From the NCBI GenBank assembly GCA_964637655.1, contig CAZWUZ010000154.1:1-9246 (forward strand): DNA of 9,246 nucleotides, read 5' to 3'. This document shows positions 5,737 through 9,246 of this stretch, one piece after another. Origin of the DNA: CAZWUZ01 sp964637655 [NCBI: uncultured bacterium]. Its GTDB lineage: Bacteria > DAOPZR01. The position numbers were made by a program, and so were the translations under genes. The first letter of the stretch is position 1, and each line of letters starts with the position of its first letter. Below the pieces are notes generated by a model that ran no database searches, had not been told where the DNA came from, and saw only the letters and a program-made list of their open reading frames with translations.

Positions 5737-7170
5737 ATGAAACCGTCATTAGTCAACGAACGTATACTGCTGGTAGAGGACGAAGGCGTCACCCGCACGT
5801 CGCTGCAGAAGATGATGCTTACCTGGGGATGTCAGGTAGACGCCTGCGAATCAGCTGAGGAAGGATCGGCAAAAATGCAGGAAAATGTCTACACTGTTGT
5901 CCTGACCGATGTGCAACTACCCGGGCGTTCAGGTATCGAGCTGCTCCGCGACATCACCGCGAAAACAGGCGCCCCGGCAGTCATCATCATGACCGCCCAC
6001 TCGACCATCAGCGCGGCAGTGGAAGCGATGAAGGCAGGGGCGCATACCTATCTGAGCAAACCGGTCATCATCGACGAATTGCGGCTGACCCTCGAGCGTC
6101 TGGCGGAGCGGCGGCAGGACAAAGCGGAACTCGCCCAGTTGCGCGATGCGCTGGGGAGCACACGCGGCTTTGCCGGGATGACCGGGAGCAGCCCGGCGAT
6201 GCGCAAGGTTTACACCCTGATCGAGCGGATTGCGGACAGCCCGTCGAGTGTGCTCATCCTCGGGGAGAGCGGCACGGGGAAGGAACTGGCGGCGCGGGCG
6301 ATTCACCGGCAGAGCGGGCGGCAGCAGCAGCGGTTTGTCGCCATCGACTGCGGCGCGCTCCCCGCGACGCTGCTGGAGAGCGAACTGTTCGGGCATGAGG
6401 CGGGTGCCTTCACCGGCGCGACGCACGCCAAAGCAGGCCTGTTCGAGGTGGCGCGCGGCGGCACCCTCTTCCTCGACGAGATTGCCGAGGCGTCACCCGA
6501 AGTGCAGGCCAAGCTGCTGCGCGCCTTGCAGGAGCGGGTCATCCGCCGCCTCGGGGGCACCACCGACATCGCCTGTGACACGCGCGTACTCTGCGCCACC
6601 AACCGCGACCTTGACGCGCTGGTAGCGGCCGGTTCCTTCCGCGCGGAGCTGCTCTACCGCATCCGCGTCATCACCTTGAAACTTCCGCCGCTGCGCGAGC
6701 GGGACGGCGACCTGCCGTTGCTCATCGACCACTTCGTCCGCACCTGCGCGCTGCGCCTCAACCGCCCGGTGCGCGGCGTCACCCCCGCGGCGCTGCAGAA
6801 ACTGCAGCGGCATGCATGGCCGGGGAATATCCGCGAACTGGCGAACGTCATCGAAGCGGCGGTCAACGTCGCGGACGGTCCGCTGCTCGACGAGCAGCTG
6901 TTCACCCTGAACACCCCGCCCGCGGCGGCCGGCCCGGTACTGCCGGCGGAATCGGCGCCCGCCGCCTATGCCACCTGGGATTACGCCACCTTGAAGCGTG
7001 AACAGGTGCACCGCATGGATGCGGTTTTCTTCCCGCGCCTGCTGGCCGAGTGCCGCGGCAACATCAGCGCGGCCGCGCGGCAGTGCGGGCTGGACCGCAA
7101 ACACCTGTACGCCAAACTGCGGGAAATCGGGTTCAGCATCCGGGAGGAACGCCGTGCCGCGCGTTCCTAA
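5737..7170 (+). CDS. NtrC-class sigma-54-dependent response regulator
   Basis: The protein has 477 residues from ATG 5737 and the complete three-domain NtrC layout. The receiver domain (about 9-125) has the acidic pair E14/D15, phospho-acceptor D58 in LTDVQLP, T86 and K108 in SKP. The sigma-54 AAA+ domain (about 147-375) has Walker A GESGTGKE (176-183), the sigma-54-contacting GAFTGA loop (223-228), Walker B LFLDE (244-248), arginine-finger candidates R302/R308 and sensor II GNIREL (363-368). A Fis-type helix-turn-helix ends it (about 434-466: GNISAAARQCGLDRKHLYAKL). All key residues are present, so it should be an active phosphorylation-dependent activator. No histidine kinase gene is in the window. 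It diverges from a sigma-54-promoted pilin-like operon, with two dyads between, so that operon is the obvious target. The 3' end overlaps the next gene by 17 bp. Confidence 0.95.
   Translation: MKPSLVNERILLVEDEGVTRTSLQKMMLTWGCQVDACESAEEGSAKMQENVYTVVLTDVQLPGRSGIELLRDITAKTGAPAVIIMTAHSTISAAVEAMKAGAHTYLSKPVIIDELRLTLERLAERRQDKAELAQLRDALGSTRGFAGMTGSSPAMRKVYTLIERIADSPSSVLILGESGTGKELAARAIHRQSGRQQQRFVAIDCGALPATLLESELFGHEAGAFTGATHAKAGLFEVARGGTLFLDEIAEASPEVQAKLLRALQERVIRRLGGTTDIACDTRVLCATNRDLDALVAAGSFRAELLYRIRVITLKLPPLRERDGDLPLLIDHFVRTCALRLNRPVRGVTPAALQKLQRHAWPGNIRELANVIEAAVNVADGPLLDEQLFTLNTPPAAAGPVLPAESAPAAYATWDYATLKREQVHRMDAVFFPRLLAECRGNISAAARQCGLDRKHLYAKLREIGFSIREERRAARS
7142..7147 (+). promoter_or_regulatory. 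Ribosome-binding site that sets the GTG start of the downstream gene
   Basis: GGGAGG inside the end of the regulator gene lies 6 nt before GTG 7154. This places the next start inside the regulator's last codons. The longer upstream extension of that frame, to 6998, merely runs through the regulator in another frame. Confidence 0.65.
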
Positions 7171-7861
7171 GTGGCTGCTCGCCGTCGGGGTGATGCTGCT
7201 CGCCCTGCTGTTTCTCGCCAACCTGGCCGCGCTCCCCGCCTGGCAGCGGCTCTTCGCCGCCGCCGATGACAGCGCGGTGCAGGCGCTGTACGACCGGGCC
7301 CTGACCGCGCAGCGGCGCGGCGACAGCGCCCACGCCCTGCGCCTGATGCTGCAGCTCACCGACTCCTACCCGCGCAGCGCGCGGCACGACGACGCGCTGC
7401 TCGCCGCGGCGGAGTTGTGGGAGGATGCGCACTGCGCGTACCTCCCCGCCATCACCGCGTATGACCGGCTGCTCGCGGCCGCACCTGACGGACTGCATGC
7501 CATCGCCGCGCGTCAGCGCCGCGACGCGCTGGCCGCCGTGGTGGCCGCCGACGTTGCCGGGCATGAACACCTCGCGGCCATCGCGCAGGCGGCACACGCC
7601 GGGAACAACCCGCGCCCCGCCCTCATCGCCTATTGTGCCGCGCACGGGGAGGACCCTGCCGCCATCACTGCGCGCCTGTGGCTGGCGGAACTGCATGCCG
7701 CCGATGCGGCGCGCCACGCCGCCGCGGGCGGGCACGACGAGGCCGCGGCGGAACTGCAGCAGACGCGCGACCTGCTCACGGTCGCCGCCTGCTACCCGAT
7801 GGCTGACCTGACCCGCGACCGCCTGCAGGCCATCAGCAACGATTTGACCCGCACCCGCTAA
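7154..7861 (+). CDS. Membrane-anchored TPR-like helical-repeat protein, second gene of the regulator operon
   Basis: This 235-residue protein probably starts at GTG 7154 with a good Shine-Dalgarno sequence. A short basic N-terminus (MPRVPKW) leads to one hydrophobic helix (about 8-29). An all-helical, Ala-rich region follows, with TPR-like pairs: AVQALYDRALTAQRRGDSAHALRLML, then DALLAAAELWEDAHCAYLPAITAYDRLL, and less regular helices to the end. A periplasmic or membrane-proximal scaffold is likely; no specific family is recognised. The 17-bp overlap with the regulator suggests coupled expression. It has the same plan and similar size as the TPR-like protein at 4128-4781 in the opposite arm, though they are not obviously close homologues. 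The TAA stop overlaps the TAG stop of the convergent glycosyltransferase gene in a shared CTAA. Confidence 0.8.
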   Translation: MPRVPKWLLAVGVMLLALLFLANLAALPAWQRLFAAADDSAVQALYDRALTAQRRGDSAHALRLMLQLTDSYPRSARHDDALLAAAELWEDAHCAYLPAITAYDRLLAAAPDGLHAIAARQRRDALAAVVAADVAGHEHLAAIAQAAHAGNNPRPALIAYCAAHGEDPAAITARLWLAELHAADAARHAAAGGHDEAAAELQQTRDLLTVAACYPMADLTRDRLQAISNDLTRTR

Positions 7862-9027
7862 CCGTCGCGGGCGGGCGGCCAGACCACGGGCTGCCGTCCG
7901 GCAATAACATCAACCAGCGCCAGCAGGGCCGCGCCGTTGACCAGGCAGAAATAATACGGCAGTGCCAGCAGGCGCAGGCGCACCCCGCGGCGGTCGAGCA
8001 GCCACCCGGCCAGTGCCAGCGTTACAAACCCGAAAGCGATAGCCAGCAGCAGGCGATAGCCCGGATCGGTCGCAGCGAGCACCCCGGCCGGCAGCAGCAG
8101 CGCAGCGAGTATCCACGGCAGCAGCCAGCGCAGCAGTTTATGGGACGCCAGTTTGAGCGCGAACCACGGCTGCCCGATCTGCCACAGGCGGCCGGTTTCC
8201 GCCAGCACCGAGGCGATGGCCCGCGCGACGATGCGCCGCTTGGCGGTGAAGTTTGCCGCCGCGCGTGTCCGCACCGCCTCCGTGCAGACCGCGTCCGCGG
8301 CATAGACGATGCGTTTCCCCGCCGCGCGCAGCCGCAGGGCGACGACGAGGTCGCTCTGGGCCGCGGCGGGCAGCGGTTCATACAGCCGCCGCGGCAGCGC
8401 GTAGATGGCGTTGTTCACCCCGACCAGCGAACCCGAGGCGCTTTCCATGCGCTTGAGCCAGCGTTCATAGCGCCAGTAGCAGCGTTCGCCGAAGCCCGCT
8501 CCTCCCGCCCGCTCCTGCCGGTAGTGCAGCGCGCCGCAGACCGCGCCGACCGACGGGTCGGCGAGGTGGCGCACGAGCCGCCGCACCGCGTCCGTGGAGA
8601 AAAACCCGTTGGCGTCGGCGAAGACCAGCACCTCGCCCGTCGCTGCCGCCGCCGCCGCGTTCTGCGCCGCAGTCTTCCCCTGCTGCGGCGCCTGACGCAG
8701 CAGCCGCACGCCCCGCGCCGCATACACGCCGGCGCACGCTGCCGTGGCGTCGGTCGAACCGTCATCGACGACGATGATTTCCCGCCGGTCCGCCGGCCAG
8801 TCGAGCGCAAGCAGGTTATCGAGCCGTACCGCGATATGCCGTTCCTCGTCATGCGCCGCGACGATGATGCTCACTGCCGGCCGCCAGTCGTCACGCGCCG
8901 CCGTGCCGCGCCGCCGCACCACTCCCGCCAGCGCCAGCAGCAGCGGGTAGCCGGCATACCCGTAGGCGGCCGCCCCCGCCCCCAGCCAGAACAGCAGTTC
9001 AGGCGCGCGCATCAGCCATCCCGTCAT
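7858..9027 (-). CDS. Membrane-bound family 2 glycosyltransferase
   Basis: This 389-residue protein has an N-terminal hydrophobic helix (about 10-36), a cytoplasmic GT-A catalytic domain (about 50-275) and three or four hydrophobic segments in 297-375. Catalytic-domain landmarks are VSIIVAAHDEERHI (52-65), the nucleotide-binding VVDDGSTDAT (86-95), FADANGFFS (136-144) with D138 and N140 in the DxD position, SDLVVALRLRAAGKRIVY (225-242) with probable catalytic D226, and KRRIVARA (263-270) where processive relatives carry QxxRW. The plan resembles membrane GT2 enzymes that make exopolysaccharide or extend lipid-linked glycans; the sugar cannot be read from sequence. ATG 9027 is the longest start; ATG 9012, preceded by GGGATGG, is a reasonable alternative. 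It overlaps the end of the upstream GT4-type gene by 29 bp, indicating an operon of surface-sugar genes. Confidence 0.9.
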   Translation of the reverse strand: MTGWLMRAPELLFWLGAGAAAYGYAGYPLLLALAGVVRRRGTAARDDWRPAVSIIVAAHDEERHIAVRLDNLLALDWPADRREIIVVDDGSTDATAACAGVYAARGVRLLRQAPQQGKTAAQNAAAAAATGEVLVFADANGFFSTDAVRRLVRHLADPSVGAVCGALHYRQERAGGAGFGERCYWRYERWLKRMESASGSLVGVNNAIYALPRRLYEPLPAAAQSDLVVALRLRAAGKRIVYAADAVCTEAVRTRAAANFTAKRRIVARAIASVLAETGRLWQIGQPWFALKLASHKLLRWLLPWILAALLLPAGVLAATDPGYRLLLAIAFGFVTLALAGWLLDRRGVRLRLLALPYYFCLVNGAALLALVDVIAGRQPVVWPPARDG

Positions 9028-9246
9028 ACCAGACCGCCAGCGTCCGCGCGTACGCGGCGGCGTCGGGCACCGCCAGCGGCAGGCGCTGCGGCCGGCGGTC
9101 CGGATGCAGCGCCCGGGTCAGCAGCGCCGCGCTCAGTTCACCGGCATCCGCGCACAGCGTGATGCCCGCCCAGTCATCCGCCAGCGCGCGCAGCCCGGGA
9201 AGGTCATCTGCCAGCACGGAGAGCCCGACGGCCGCCGCCTCGAGCG
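8999..9246 (-). CDS. C-terminal end of a GT4-type glycosyltransferase (partial, N-terminus off the right edge)
   Basis: The frame is open from the right edge to a TGA at 8999-9001, giving 81 visible residues. It begins LEAAAVGLSVLADDLPGLRAL, the pattern of the GT-B nucleotide-sugar-binding region in family 4 glycosyltransferases (E.A..G.PV.....G..E.I). It ends with a short helical tail (VPDAAAYARTLAVWYDGM). The internal ATG at 9217 is not the start, because the conserved motif continues upstream of it. The frame runs 29 bp into the GT2 gene, so the two are probably co-transcribed. Donor and acceptor are unknown. Confidence 0.75.
   Translation of the reverse strand, partial: LEAAAVGLSVLADDLPGLRALADDWAGITLCADAGELSAALLTRALHPDRRPQRLPLAVPDAAAYARTLAVWYDGMADARA

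Noticed and set aside
6998-7153. N-terminal extension of the second TPR-like protein back to 6998
   Set aside because: This stretch encodes the regulator's Fis domain in the true frame; the GTG at 7154 has a proper ribosome-binding site.
8140-9162. 340-residue plus-strand frame opposite the glycosyltransferase
   Set aside because: Arg/Pro-rich antisense shadow; the opposite strand encodes a full GT2 domain.

Overview
The window is bacterial, GC-rich and densely packed, with genes on both strands that often overlap by a few bases. The exception is an island of about 200 bp at 5521-5720 that is roughly 75 % A+T. The gene content is a Gram-negative-type secreted protein with a VFPNPF-type (FlgD-Ig/sorting-domain-like) C-terminus, a YfhO-family membrane protein, glycosyltransferases, a Flp-like class III prepilin and a sigma-54 activator. 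This suggests an uncultured Gram-negative lineage with a large cell-surface programme, such as the Elusimicrobiota/Omnitrophota/PVC-like candidate phyla. That placement is inference and is weak.

Layout from left to right. (1) At 1-1435 (-) is the N-terminal 478 residues of a secreted beta-rich protein cut by the window edge, with a clear sigma-70-type promoter upstream. (2) At 1436-1811 is an intergenic region carrying a 132-bp palindromic REPIN/MITE-like element (1619-1750), flanked by a 10-bp direct repeat and next to 12-bp tandem repeats. (3) At 1812-4160 (+) is a YfhO-family polytopic membrane protein. (4) At 4128-5470 (-) is a two-gene unit transcribed from the central island: a protein with a Flp-type prepilin leader joined to a DUF4114-like domain, then, with an ATGA overlap, a membrane-anchored TPR-like protein. 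(5) At 5471-5736 is the AT-rich divergent control region. (6) At 5737-7861 (+) is a two-gene unit: an NtrC-class response regulator (REC, sigma-54 AAA+, Fis HTH) overlapping a second membrane-anchored helical-repeat protein. (7) At 7858-9246 (-) are a membrane GT2 glycosyltransferase and the C-terminal end of a GT4-type glycosyltransferase.

The centre of the window (4128-7861) reads as one divergent regulatory and structural module. Both arms have a -24/-12 sigma-54 promoter candidate (TGGCAT-N5-TTGC leftward, TGGCAT-N5-TCGC rightward). Between them lie two 18-bp TGTTGAC...CAACA dyads, 33 bp apart and placed almost symmetrically, each about 95 bp from the nearer predicted start site. The regulator gene also has a strong sigma-70-type promoter whose -35 hexamer lies inside one dyad. 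The simplest model is that the regulator binds the dyads, activates the pilin-like operon through sigma-54, and controls its own gene. The flanking YfhO and glycosyltransferase genes suggest a cell-envelope polysaccharide or glycosylation setting, but nothing in the sequence ties them directly to the pilin-like module.
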